64,000 bases of DNA from CAYZTY01 sp964444665 (GTDB lineage Bacteria; Planctomycetota; Phycisphaerae; Sedimentisphaerales; CAYZTY01), in assembly GCA_964444665.1 (NCBI GenBank), contig CAYUIE010000004.1:1-64000 (forward strand), read 5' to 3'. Made by a program: the position numbers and the translations under genes. Below are positions 8,110 to 15,142 of this stretch, piece after piece; the first letter of the stretch is position 1; every line of letters starts with the position of its first letter. The notes under the pieces were generated by a model. The model had not been told where the DNA came from. It made no database searches and was given only the letters and a program-made list of their open reading frames with translations.

Positions 8110-8193
8110 TGCTGCCGGAGGCCGCGATGAGGAAACAACCAGTGAGTACGCCGTAGGCGTATGAGTAAAATGATTTCCGAACTGGAGGCAGCA
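8110..8193 (+). ncRNA. Fold-back element, copy A (candidate structured RNA)
   Basis: Ends TGCTGCC (8110) and GGCAGCA (8187-8193) are perfect complements. Inside are the words CCGGAGGCCGCGATGAGG, an inner hairpin TACGCC-GTA-GGCGTA (8147-8161), and the word TTTCCGAACTGGAGG. The words CCGGA.GCC, CGATGAGG and TCCGAAC recur in copies B (63853-64000) and C (59063-59166, opposite strand), while the stems differ in sequence but still pair. It lies between the TOPRIM gene and the next minus-strand gene. Whether it works as RNA or as a DNA hairpin is not resolved by sequence alone. Confidence 0.65.
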
Positions 8194-8238
8194 GCGGATT
8201 ATTTTCTTTTTTATATCCAGTAATAATCTGTCATAATA

Positions 8239-8961
8239 TTAGAATGATGTAATGTCTGTATAAAAGCCTTTGAAGGATTGACATCGGTTGCTTTCTAATA
8301 TTGCTTGGATGTCATTTCTATCGATCTCGCGGCATATTATCTCAACATCACCTCTTGATTTGTCATATTTACGCCCAATCAATTGAAAAATCTGATTTAC
8401 CTTTTCGGAAGGTCTAACGAATTTTTCTTGGGGGTCTATCTCATCGAGATTGAATTGTAGCTTTTCTGCAATATATTGTACTGTAAGCTTGGTATTTATT
8501 TTTTCGAAAATATTACATATTCCCAAAAACCATGCTTCCACTTCCATAATAGCAAAGTGAAACTTGACCTTATCAGGGGAACTCATATTTTGGACTATAA
8601 GCATAGTGCTTTCGATGAAGCGATTTATGATATCAGGAACGATTTTTCTGCCAACACGTTTCAAGTATGCTTCTGAATATATATCTCTCAAACCAAATAT
8701 TTTCTCAAAACCACTTTTTAAAAGACGTTTTTCAAGCTCTTTTATCTTACTCAAAACGCCTTCATCATTACCAACTTCTATAATCTGGAAAAGAAAATCG
8801 GCTTGTGGATTTTCACAATTTAATCCCGCTAGAGAATTGTCACTACGGGCTAAACTTATACATCTAACGCTTATTTTATCCCAACCGAACTCTATGCCAG
8901 CAAGATAGCGTATGAAGATTAGTTCAGTTTGACCTTCTGTAAATATAGCCACTTTTTTCAT
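8239..8961 (-). CDS. TOPRIM-fold protein (DUF4276-like), partner of AAA ATPase
   Basis: A 240-residue protein with the layout of the TOPRIM-like proteins that accompany AAA ATPases in defence loci: strand-loop KKVAIFTEGQTE with Glu9, an acidic residue after the next core strand (FGLRDIYS, Asp93), and MEVEAWFLG (Glu140, Glu142), matching the 'E.E.W' block of DUF4276. TOPRIM acids bind metal and act in nucleic-acid cleavage. Its ATG overlaps the stop of the ATPase gene by 4 bp, so the two are translationally coupled. Base composition is AT-rich relative to the core genes, suggesting transfer. Role as effector nuclease is inferred from architecture; RloB-like or DUF4435-like assignment is possible but the motif spacing fits DUF4276 better. 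Confidence 0.7.
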   Translation of the reverse strand: MKKVAIFTEGQTELIFIRYLAGIEFGWDKISVRCISLARSDNSLAGLNCENPQADFLFQIIEVGNDEGVLSKIKELEKRLLKSGFEKIFGLRDIYSEAYLKRVGRKIVPDIINRFIESTMLIVQNMSSPDKVKFHFAIMEVEAWFLGICNIFEKINTKLTVQYIAEKLQFNLDEIDPQEKFVRPSEKVNQIFQLIGRKYDKSRGDVEIICREIDRNDIQAILESNRCQSFKGFYTDITSF

Positions 8962-10100
8962 TTGGTTGGATTATGTTCCTCGAAGGCTCCACTGGTAAAA
9001 AAATCAAAATTATTTAAACCGGTTAGCTCAAAATCTTCAAATTGCTTCTTTGAATTTCTGTTGTTATAAATCTTTGATTCATTTGGAAACCTTTGCATTA
9101 TAGACCAGTATTCCAAGGGGACGTTATTCATGACAAAACGATCGTTAGTACTCATAATTAACTGTACACGGGATTCCTTAGCTTTGTTTATTAACAGCTT
9201 GATTAAAGCCGAAGACCTTTCGTAATCCAAACCTTCACCAATATCATCTACTAATATGCAACTAGGTATACTAGCCAGTAAAGAATAGTTTAACTGTATA
9301 ATAAGCGATAAGGCTCGGAACATGCCTTGAGAAGTTGAATTTTGATCTGTTGTTCCTTTTAGATCACTTTCCCTCAATAAAATACATTGTGGTTGGCCAA
9401 TTCCTCCGTGAAATGTTATACTGTTGGGACGACCAATATCAATCTTATTAAGATAAAACCCAATTTGTGTCATGTCATTTTTTACATTATTGACAAATTC
9501 GTTTGCATATTTCTTTCGACCTTTCTTAAATATTATTACAGTTTGATCAGTATTCTTTAAGTTGATCTCACTTTCTTCTTTTTCATCTTTAAATACTGCA
9601 AAGTGATCTCTACCAAGTTGTGTTCCAAAGCAATAGCATCTAAGCTTTTTGCCCCATTTATATAAATCTTCAAAAAAAGGATGTTGCACACTATCTCTCC
9701 TGCTTACGCAGGCAAGTTCGCTTAAAGGTGCTTGAAAATTAATAGGATGACCTAATTCCTCAGCATGAATTGTACCTTTCCCATCAGGACCTCTATCCAA
9801 TTTTATATCAGAACCAATAACTAATTTTTCTTTTATTACTTCTTTTTCCCCATATCTTAAAAAATACGTGATTTGTTTCCCGTCTTTGTCGAACGTGGCT
9901 TTGTAGTCTCCAGATTTGTATACAAGTTTATTGTCTCCTGATATAAGATTTCCTAAAACTTTTATTATATTTAACGTTCTTGATTTTCCAGTCGCATTCT
10001 TTCCTACAATTAAATTAATATTACCAAAGGAAAAATCTTTTATTCTCCATTCTTCAGGTTGACCTTCAAATTGAGTATAAGTAATCAATTGTAATTGCAT
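8958..10100 (-). CDS. AAA/ABC-type ATPase (AAA_15/AAA_21-like), sensor of a two-gene module
   Basis: A 380-residue ATPase with Walker A GKNATGKS (33-40), an ABC-like signature region TSQGMFRALSL (256-266), Walker B CILVDDIGEGLD (281-292) followed by a switch segment LIMSTNDR (314-321). There is no transmembrane segment and no transporter partner. The P-loop so close to the N-terminus and the SMC/RecF-like head are typical of OLD-family, AbiL-, RloA- and PARIS-type ATPases. The downstream TOPRIM gene overlaps it by 4 bp. By analogy with such pairs the ATPase would sense an infection signal and release or activate the nuclease; that is inference. A sigma-70 promoter lies 55 bp upstream, and AGGAG precedes the ATG. 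Confidence 0.8.
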   Translation of the reverse strand: MQLQLITYTQFEGQPEEWRIKDFSFGNINLIVGKNATGKSRTLNIIKVLGNLISGDNKLVYKSGDYKATFDKDGKQITYFLRYGEKEVIKEKLVIGSDIKLDRGPDGKGTIHAEELGHPINFQAPLSELACVSRRDSVQHPFFEDLYKWGKKLRCYCFGTQLGRDHFAVFKDEKEESEINLKNTDQTVIIFKKGRKKYANEFVNNVKNDMTQIGFYLNKIDIGRPNSITFHGGIGQPQCILLRESDLKGTTDQNSTSQGMFRALSLIIQLNYSLLASIPSCILVDDIGEGLDYERSSALIKLLINKAKESRVQLIMSTNDRFVMNNVPLEYWSIMQRFPNESKIYNNRNSKKQFEDFELTGLNNFDFFTSGAFEEHNPTK

Positions 10101-10154
10101 TTTTTCTATATCTCCTATTGTTCAATTATTCTCCAAATATTTATTATATAGTCC

Positions 10155-10182
10155 ATTATACCCACATAGGAAGATCTAGCAA
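10155..10182 (-). promoter_or_regulatory. Sigma-70 promoter for the ATPase-TOPRIM operon
   Basis: On the minus strand TTGCTA (10177-10182) and a consensus TATAAT (10155-10160) are 16 bp apart, 55 bp before the ATG of the ATPase. The ribosome binding site AGGAGATATAG follows. The module thus has its own promoter and can be transferred as a self-contained unit. Confidence 0.6.
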
Positions 10183-10679
10183 GAACAGGAAAACTATCTA
10201 TTAGACAGATTGTTAGAACTAAGACTATGACCCCGTGTTGCCAAAAAGATAAGTATATAGGCAATCGCAGGGCGATGCTGCTGAATGTCGAGTTTGAAGT
10301 GTTAAGTTGGGGGTGCCGACGAAGGCGGGGGATTAGGGGGTATGGGCGAGGGTTCCTGGTATTTTCAGACTTATAAAGATAAATAGCACAAAATGCGCAG
10401 GTGGCATAGTTCGTATATCGCATTTCGTATTTCGTATATCGCAGGAAGATATAAGATACACACTTCTGTAAAAATCAGAGTAAACATCAAAGAAATCATT
10501 CCTAACAATGTAGAGTATATAAAGACAGATAGCACAAAATGCGCAGGTGGTTTTTGCGCATTTTCGAAAAAAACAAAAAATTTTATCTTTTTATATAGCA
10601 AGCACTTAGCGTTTTCAAACACCAAAAAAATGGCTGAAATTTCGCCAAAACGCGCAGGTTGAGCCAATAGTGGGGGGCG
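10183..10679. other. Gene-free AT-rich region with short direct repeats
   Basis: No credible gene. The word ATAGCACAAAATGCGCAGGTGG appears at about 10383 and 10529 (with nearby TATAAAGA), about 146 bp apart, and CGTATATCGCATTTCGTATT is an internal tandem of CGTAT-type words at 10410-10440. The open frames here lack ribosome binding sites and read through the repeats. Confidence 0.5.
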
Positions 10680-10706
10680 CGTTTTTCCGCCGAAGGCGGA
10701 AAAACG
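10680..10706. terminator. Perfect 12-bp hairpin, possible bidirectional terminator
   Basis: CGTTTTTCCGCC and GGCGGAAAAACG form a perfect 12-bp stem around GAA. The stem carries five T on one strand followed by sequence without a T-run, so classic intrinsic termination is only partly matched. A shorter related word, CCGCCGAAGGCGG, occurs at 63060 after dnaE, so this may be a repeat module. Confidence 0.4.
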
Positions 10707-10749
10707 AATGATTATAGATTATTGATGATTGATTATTGGTAGGACAAGA

Positions 10750-11403
10750 GTGCAAGAAATTCGTGTAAGTGTAAGGATACTCCTGCCGGAGCTGATTTAT
10801 AAGGTGCTTGTGCGGCTGATACTCAGATACCGCAAAATCCGCTACGGCTACGCCTTTCGCATGATTCGTATGTCGCAGCCCCACTACGCAAAGGTGGACC
10901 CTGCTGATTACGAGCGATTGCAAAAATACGAATGGTTTGTGGGAAAAAGAAAAAACAACAACAGCTTTTATACGCAAGGATTCGTGACAGACAGCAAAAC
11001 AGGAAAAGAGAAGCTCGTATCTATGCACCGGGAGATTCTCAAAGTGCCCAAGGGAATGCTGGTTGACCATATCAACCATGATGGTATGGATAACAGGAGC
11101 GCTAACCTTCGAAAGGCGACGCATTCGCAGAATATGTGCAACAGAAAGAAGTTTTCATGTGCAAGTAGTTCGAAATATAAAGGAGTTTCCTGGCATAAGG
11201 GAAAACGTAAATGGGAGGCTACAATAGGATTGAAAGGAAGGAATATACATCTTGGTCGTTTTAAGAGTGAGATTGAGGCCGCGAAGGCGTACGACGCGGC
11301 GGCGAGGGAATATCACGGCGAGTTCGCTTACCTGAATTTTCCGGAAAAAGAATTCGTCGTTCGTCGTTCGTATGTAGTATATCGCCAGTTGAATCCGGGG
11401 TGA
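10750..11403 (+). CDS. HNH endonuclease with AP2 DNA-binding domain (free-standing homing type)
   Basis: About 217 residues from GTG 10750, which has AGGA 5 bases upstream; ATG 10729 is an alternative. The N-terminal part (KIRYGYAFRMI...YAKVDPADYERLQKYEWFV) is the NUMOD-like lead often found in such enzymes. The HNH_3 nuclease follows (MHREIL, then VDHINHDGMDNRSANLRKAT with N-terminal His-Asn-Asn pattern), and then an AP2/ERF domain from SKYKGVSWHKGKRKWEA to YHGEFAYLNF. HNH-AP2 proteins are intron-less homing endonucleases of phages and mobile DNA. It sits next to a putative defence module in repeat-rich DNA, consistent with mobility. The last residues after NFPEKEF read into repeat-like sequence. 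Confidence 0.8.
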   Translation: MQEIRVSVRILLPELIYKVLVRLILRYRKIRYGYAFRMIRMSQPHYAKVDPADYERLQKYEWFVGKRKNNNSFYTQGFVTDSKTGKEKLVSMHREILKVPKGMLVDHINHDGMDNRSANLRKATHSQNMCNRKKFSCASSSKYKGVSWHKGKRKWEATIGLKGRNIHLGRFKSEIEAAKAYDAAAREYHGEFAYLNFPEKEFVVRRSYVVYRQLNPG

Positions 11404-11560
11404 CAAAAGGAGATTGCCACGGCCTCTTCGAGGTCTCGCAATGACAAGGAGGTGAAATCACGAAAAAAAACAATACCCCCGGCCACAGGTGCCGGGGCTA
11501 AGCAAAGGTACAATATCATCTCTTGAATTATTTTCGTTAAGGGCCCGTTCGACCCCGGCG
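11404..11560. repeat. Intergenic inverted repeats after the HNH gene
   Basis: The stretch AGATTGCCACGGCCTCTTCG followed by AGGTCTCGCAATGACA (11410-11445) is the reverse-orientation relative of a word at 7417-7452. It folds around CTCTTCGAG. Next come CCCCGGCCACAGGTGCCGGGG (11480-11500) and the palindrome CCCCGGCGCGCCGGGG (11553-11568). None has a T-run; they look like dispersed intergenic modules rather than gene-specific terminators. Confidence 0.5.
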
Positions 11561-11644
11561 CGCCGGGGCTAAGGGCAGTTTTCTGTTCTTGAATTGTTGA
11601 TGAAAACTGCTTAGGATTTATAAAACTGCAAAGATGGAGTTGAT

Positions 11645-12385
11645 ATGGAACGCGTAATCGTAATACCGGCCATGAGTGATAATTATATGTATCTTTTTAC
11701 ATACGGGAAAAATAAGGCAATCGCTGTCGACCCGGCAGAGGCCGGGCCGGTACTCAAAGAATTAAAAAGGCATAACCTGGAACTGGCCGGTGCGCTTACA
11801 ACCCATCATCACTGGGACCACAATGCCGGCATAAAAGAGCTTAAAGATAAAACAGGCTGCGCCGTCATCGAAGGAAGCCGGGGCCCGGCCGACGGCGAAA
11901 CACTAAACTTCGATAACTGCCGGGTAAAAATCATAACAACGCCGGGCCATACCGCCGACTCGGTCTGCTTTTATATCGAGCCTTCGAGTGACGGCGAAGG
12001 CATTTTATTTACGGGAGATACCTTATTTATTGCAGGCTGCGGAAGGCCGATTGAAAATGATATGAAGACTATGTGGGAATCTTTGCAGAAACTCTCGGCC
12101 CTGCCCGAAAGCACGCTGGTATATCCCGGCCATAACTATACGGAAAGTAACTACGAATTCGCTCTGGTCATCGAGCCGGGAAACCGGCTTATCCAAAAGC
12201 TGCTCGAGGATATAAGACAAAAGGGGGCAATCTCCGCCCTGCCGACAACAATTGCCCGGGAAAAGCAAACAAACGTTTTTTTTCGGGCAAACGCACCGGC
12301 GATTAAGGCCGCTGTTAATATGCCGAATGCCGGTGATGCAGAAGTTTTCGCGGAGCTTCGGACTAGAAAGAACATCTTCGATTGA
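11645..12385 (+). CDS. gloB: Hydroxyacylglutathione hydrolase-type metallo-beta-lactamase
   Basis: Glyoxalase II type enzyme hydrolysing S-lactoylglutathione-like thioesters in methylglyoxal detoxification. The metallo-beta-lactamase metal motif THHHWDHNAG (53-62), TPGHTADSVCF with the third metal His, and GDTLFIAGCGRP followed by YPGHNYTESNYEFA match GloB closely, including the NYT region that binds the thiol cofactor. The length of 246 residues is typical. The ATG has GATGGAG 6-7 bases upstream. It is a single gene on the + strand between repeat DNA and the gene at 12600. The natural thiol in planctomycetes may not be glutathione, so substrate is uncertain although the family is not. Confidence 0.9.
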   Translation: MERVIVIPAMSDNYMYLFTYGKNKAIAVDPAEAGPVLKELKRHNLELAGALTTHHHWDHNAGIKELKDKTGCAVIEGSRGPADGETLNFDNCRVKIITTPGHTADSVCFYIEPSSDGEGILFTGDTLFIAGCGRPIENDMKTMWESLQKLSALPESTLVYPGHNYTESNYEFALVIEPGNRLIQKLLEDIRQKGAISALPTTIAREKQTNVFFRANAPAIKAAVNMPNAGDAEVFAELRTRKNIFD

Positions 12386-12599
12386 TTATTAATTTGATTA
12401 TAGTGGATTCACGCGGCGTAAAAAAGAAAATCCCGCCTCACGTCATAACGTTATTTTTTTCTTGATAGATTGGGAATTTGGGCTTAGTTTTTGTGCGTTT
12501 CAGGTCAGAAAAGACGAGGAAAAACGGGCACCAAATGGTACAATACTACCCAGAGTGGGGAGTTTGTAGGCCTTTAAGGCCGATACCGAGGGAACGGGC

Positions 12600-13295
12600 T
12601 TGAAAATCAGCAAAAAAAGAAAACGAAAATTAATCATCCTGCTCGCTGTGGATTTATTCGTAGCAGCCATATTTATTACTATGCTGCTATACAGACCCGG
12701 CAGGTATCATCCACCTCAGCCAGCCAACAATAACGAGGTAAGCCCCTACCTTACGCACGAATTGCTGTCCGAGCTTTACAATAATGCCCAGGAGGACGGG
12801 CCGTTCGAGGTGGTGATTGAGCAGGCCGGGATTAATGATGCGATTGCTCGCGCAAAATGGCCCGTAATATTTGACGATGTGATTTTTGAAACGCCGCAGG
12901 TTTTTTTCACACCTGAAAATATTTTAATAATGGGGCCGGTAAAACTCAAGGGGGTGGAGTTTGTCATTACCGCCAAGATACACCCCAGGCTCGATGAGCA
13001 GGGACTGCTGCATCTGAATGTCGAGAGTATGAAAGTTGGTGTTATGAATCTTACCATTGTTGCCAAAATAATCGGGCAAAAAATGTACCAACACCGTATG
13101 AGTATGGCCGATATATACACCACCGACCTGCGCAGCCGTATTGCAGGGGCCCTATTCGACAAAAGGCCGTTTCTGCCTGTGCTGAAAATTGCTCGCAGAA
13201 AAGTGCAGATAGACGAGATAAATATCGAGTCCGCGAGACTAACAGTAGGCTTCAATCCGGTCAATGAACCGAATGTGCAGGCCTTGAGATGGTAA
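12600..13295 (+). CDS. Single-pass membrane protein of unknown function
   Basis: A 231-residue protein starting at TTG 12600, supported by GAGGGAAC 7 bases upstream. A very basic N-terminus (KISKKRKRK) leads into a transmembrane segment LIILLAVDLFVAAIFITMLL (about 10-29). The remainder is extracytoplasmic and beta-rich in appearance, reminiscent of LptC/AsmA/YpmS-like lipid-binding or anchored proteins: repeated phrases such as VIFETPQVFFTPENILIMG and KLKGVEFVITAKIHP. I cannot assign it. It lies before the nusA leader RNA promoter and is not obviously in that operon. Confidence 0.65.
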   Translation: MKISKKRKRKLIILLAVDLFVAAIFITMLLYRPGRYHPPQPANNNEVSPYLTHELLSELYNNAQEDGPFEVVIEQAGINDAIARAKWPVIFDDVIFETPQVFFTPENILIMGPVKLKGVEFVITAKIHPRLDEQGLLHLNVESMKVGVMNLTIVAKIIGQKMYQHRMSMADIYTTDLRSRIAGALFDKRPFLPVLKIARRKVQIDEINIESARLTVGFNPVNEPNVQALRW

Positions 13296-13422
13296 AGACA
13301 AGTTAAAATAGGGATTTTCAGTATTGAAACGGGCGTTATTCGGTCCGGCATCTTTAAACAGTTTTTTTAGCTTGCAGGTTAATATTGGCGTGATAAAAAC
13401 CGAAAGCAATATTGTATATATC

Positions 13423-13450
13423 TTGACAGAGGAAATCATTGAGCTATAAT
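13423..13450 (+). promoter_or_regulatory. Near-consensus sigma-70 promoter upstream of nusA leader RNA
   Basis: Both hexamers are perfect: TTGACA (13423-13428) and TATAAT (13445-13450) with a 16-bp spacer. The predicted start is near 13457. No start codon with a ribosome binding site follows for 400 bp, so the first product is an untranslated RNA. Confidence 0.8.
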
Positions 13451-13456
13451 TTCTGC

Positions 13457-13826
13457 TCTGAAGCACGTTGAGCCGAGGTGCTGAAATGGAATCTATAGGA
13501 TATTATAGTCGTGCAGTCGGATAGCCGTCAAATTGGCGTGCTCCGCTGCGCGTTTTTCAGGGCAGCGGCCCTGCCGTCTGCGTTTCCGCTTTGCGGCCAC
13601 GGGACAAAAAGAAACAGGGCCCATTGGACGGGGATTCTGCCGCCATACCGCGGCCGGCAATGCCCGGAAAATGGGAGCTGGGACCGAACCGTATTTAGAC
13701 AGTGTGAGGTCCGAGAAATGTGTATCGCTACTATGAGGAAGGGCACCATGAGAAAATAGCGAATCTAATTGTCCTAAGGTGAGTTGCTTGCGTAAGTGGA
13801 AACCGGCCGGTTTCCATTTTTTTTTT
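13457..13826 (+). ncRNA. Structured RNA of about 370 nt, free RNA or leader of nusA
   Basis: Bounded by a perfect sigma-70 promoter and a perfect intrinsic terminator. Internal complementary pairs are frequent: GCAC/GTGC (13473-13491), CTATA/TATAG (13493-13507), GGCAG/CTGCC (13562-13575), CCGC/GCGG (13586-13596), CCCAT/ATGGG (13620-13674) enclosing CGGGGATT/AATGCCCG and TGCCG/CGGCA, GGACC/GGTCC (13681-13712), TCGCTA/TAGCGA (13724-13761). It lacks the rnpB core GAGGAAAGTCC, a tmRNA T-arm, and the SRP GGAAGG loop context, so I do not recognise it. The terminator ends 30 bp before the nusA start, so the RNA is either an independent small RNA or an attenuating leader. Confidence 0.6.
13798..13826 (+). 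terminator. Intrinsic terminator between leader RNA and nusA
   Basis: GGAAACCGGCCGGTTTCC is an 18-bp perfect palindrome followed by A and ten T. It ends 29 bases before the nusA ATG. A TATAAT word at 13831-13836 is unlikely to be the nusA promoter, because a start near 13843 would leave the ribosome binding site AGGAGA (13838-13843) out of the mRNA. Expression of nusA therefore probably depends on read-through. Confidence 0.9.
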
Positions 13827-13855
13827 GGTGTATAATTAGGAGAGACAATAAGCTA

Positions 13856-15088
13856 ATGAATCAGGAACTCCTAAGAATTGTAGAGAATATCGCTCAAGAC
13901 AAGAACATCGATAAAGAGTCAATATTCGTAGACCTCGAAGCGGCAATGGTCTCGGCGACAAGAAAGCATTTCGGCGAACCCGATGGAAACATTATCGTCC
14001 AGATCGACCGAAACAACGGTGAGATACATACCTTCAAAGATGATGCCGAGATCGATATCAGACAGCTTGGTCGCATTCCTGCACAAACCGCCAAGCAGGT
14101 GATGATTCAAAAGCTAAAGGCCGACGAGAGAAGCAGCATCTATGCCGAGTATGTCCAGCGAAAAGGTGAGATAATAACAGGCACGGCAGTTCGCTACGAA
14201 AGCGGGACCCTGCTGGTCAACCTTGGTAAACGTGCCGAGGCATTTTTGCCAAAAAGCGAGCAAATCACCGGCGAGACACATCACCCCGGAGAGAGAGTCC
14301 GTGCACTTATTCTCGATGTGCGAGAAGTGGGAAACCAGGTTAAAATCATACTCTCCCGAACTCACCCGGGCTTTGTCCGAAGACTCTTTGAGCTCGAGGT
14401 GCCCGAGGTTGCCGAGAATATTATCGAGCTGCGTGCGCTGGCCCGTGAGGCGGGATACCGGACAAAAATCGCGGTTGCCTCACTCGACGACAAGGTAGAT
14501 GCCGTCGGTGCATGCGTAGGTGTAAGGGGCAGCCGCATAAGAAATATCGTCGATGAACTCGGCGGTGAAAAGATAGACATCGTGCGATGGAACGACTCAT
14601 CCCAGATTCTCATCGGCAATGCTCTTATGCCCGCAAAGGTAAGCGAAATCGCCCTGTGCTTCGAGCTTGGGCGAGCAACCGTTGTGGTAATCGAGGACCA
14701 GCTCAGCCTCGCCATAGGCAAGCACGGCCAGAATGTTCGCCTGGCCGCCCGCCTAACCGGCTGGGATATCGACATATTAACACCTGAAGAATATAACCAG
14801 GAGGTTGAACGGCTGGCTAATAGTCTTACTAACATCAAAGGCATCGACGATACGCTGGTCGATAAGCTAATCGCGCTGGGATTGATATCAGTACTGGACC
14901 TCGAAGAAGTCGGGTCTGAGCCTTTAATTAAAGAGCTTGGTATTGACGAATCCGTTGCCCAGGAAATAATCGAGGCCGCCGCCGAGGAAGCAAAAAAGCA
15001 GGCTTCTGAGACGAAGCAGGACCAGACCCAGGCACAAAATATTATGCAGGAGGAGCAGCCGACCGAAGAGAGCTCCCAAGTCGAGTAA
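13856..15088 (+). CDS. nusA: Transcription termination/antitermination factor NusA
   Basis: RNA polymerase-binding elongation factor affecting pausing, termination and antitermination. The order is NusA N-terminal domain (MNQELLRIVENIAQDKNIDK... to about residue 125), S1 domain (GEIITGTAVRYESGTLLVNLG...), KH1 and KH2 (VGVRGSRIRNIVDELGGEKIDIV; AIGKHGQNVRLAARLTGWDIDI), then a helix-hairpin-helix repeat (NIKGIDDTLVDKLIALGL) and an acidic/Gln-rich tail. The open frame extends 20 codons upstream through the terminator, but ATG 13856 has AGGAGA upstream and gives the family-typical start. It heads nusA-infB-rbfA; rimP, the usual first gene, is missing and the structured RNA takes its place. Confidence 0.96.
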   Translation: MNQELLRIVENIAQDKNIDKESIFVDLEAAMVSATRKHFGEPDGNIIVQIDRNNGEIHTFKDDAEIDIRQLGRIPAQTAKQVMIQKLKADERSSIYAEYVQRKGEIITGTAVRYESGTLLVNLGKRAEAFLPKSEQITGETHHPGERVRALILDVREVGNQVKIILSRTHPGFVRRLFELEVPEVAENIIELRALAREAGYRTKIAVASLDDKVDAVGACVGVRGSRIRNIVDELGGEKIDIVRWNDSSQILIGNALMPAKVSEIALCFELGRATVVVIEDQLSLAIGKHGQNVRLAARLTGWDIDILTPEEYNQEVERLANSLTNIKGIDDTLVDKLIALGLISVLDLEEVGSEPLIKELGIDESVAQEIIEAAAEEAKKQASETKQDQTQAQNIMQEEQPTEESSQVE

Positions 15089-15142
15089 CCGATGGGGCTA
15101 CCACCTGCTTAGTATTATAAATATTAGTAACGGAGAATTAGT

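Noticed and set aside
8110..8193. Hammerhead ribozyme or integron attC site
   Set aside because: CGATGAGG...CGAAC is reminiscent of the hammerhead core, but the essential CUGAUGA has the wrong bases and no cleavage triplet fits. attC core motifs GTTRRRY/RYYYAAC are also absent and no integrase is present.
8239..10100. Calling the ATPase-TOPRIM pair PARIS
   Set aside because: The TOPRIM motif pattern fits DUF4276 better than DUF4435 AriB; the resemblance is architectural only.
13511..13759. 82-codon open frame inside the nusA leader RNA
   Set aside because: No ribosome binding site, GC-driven open frame in structured RNA, composition Arg/Cys/Pro-rich without any family resemblance.
13457..13826. 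RNase P RNA, tmRNA, 6S RNA or SRP RNA
   Set aside because: No GAGGAAAGTCC core, no tRNA-like T-arm and tag frame, length wrong for 6S, and the one GGAAGG word lacks the SRP loop partner.
13831..13836. TATAAT as nusA promoter
   Set aside because: No -35 partner outside the terminator stem, and the resulting transcript would lack the ribosome binding site.
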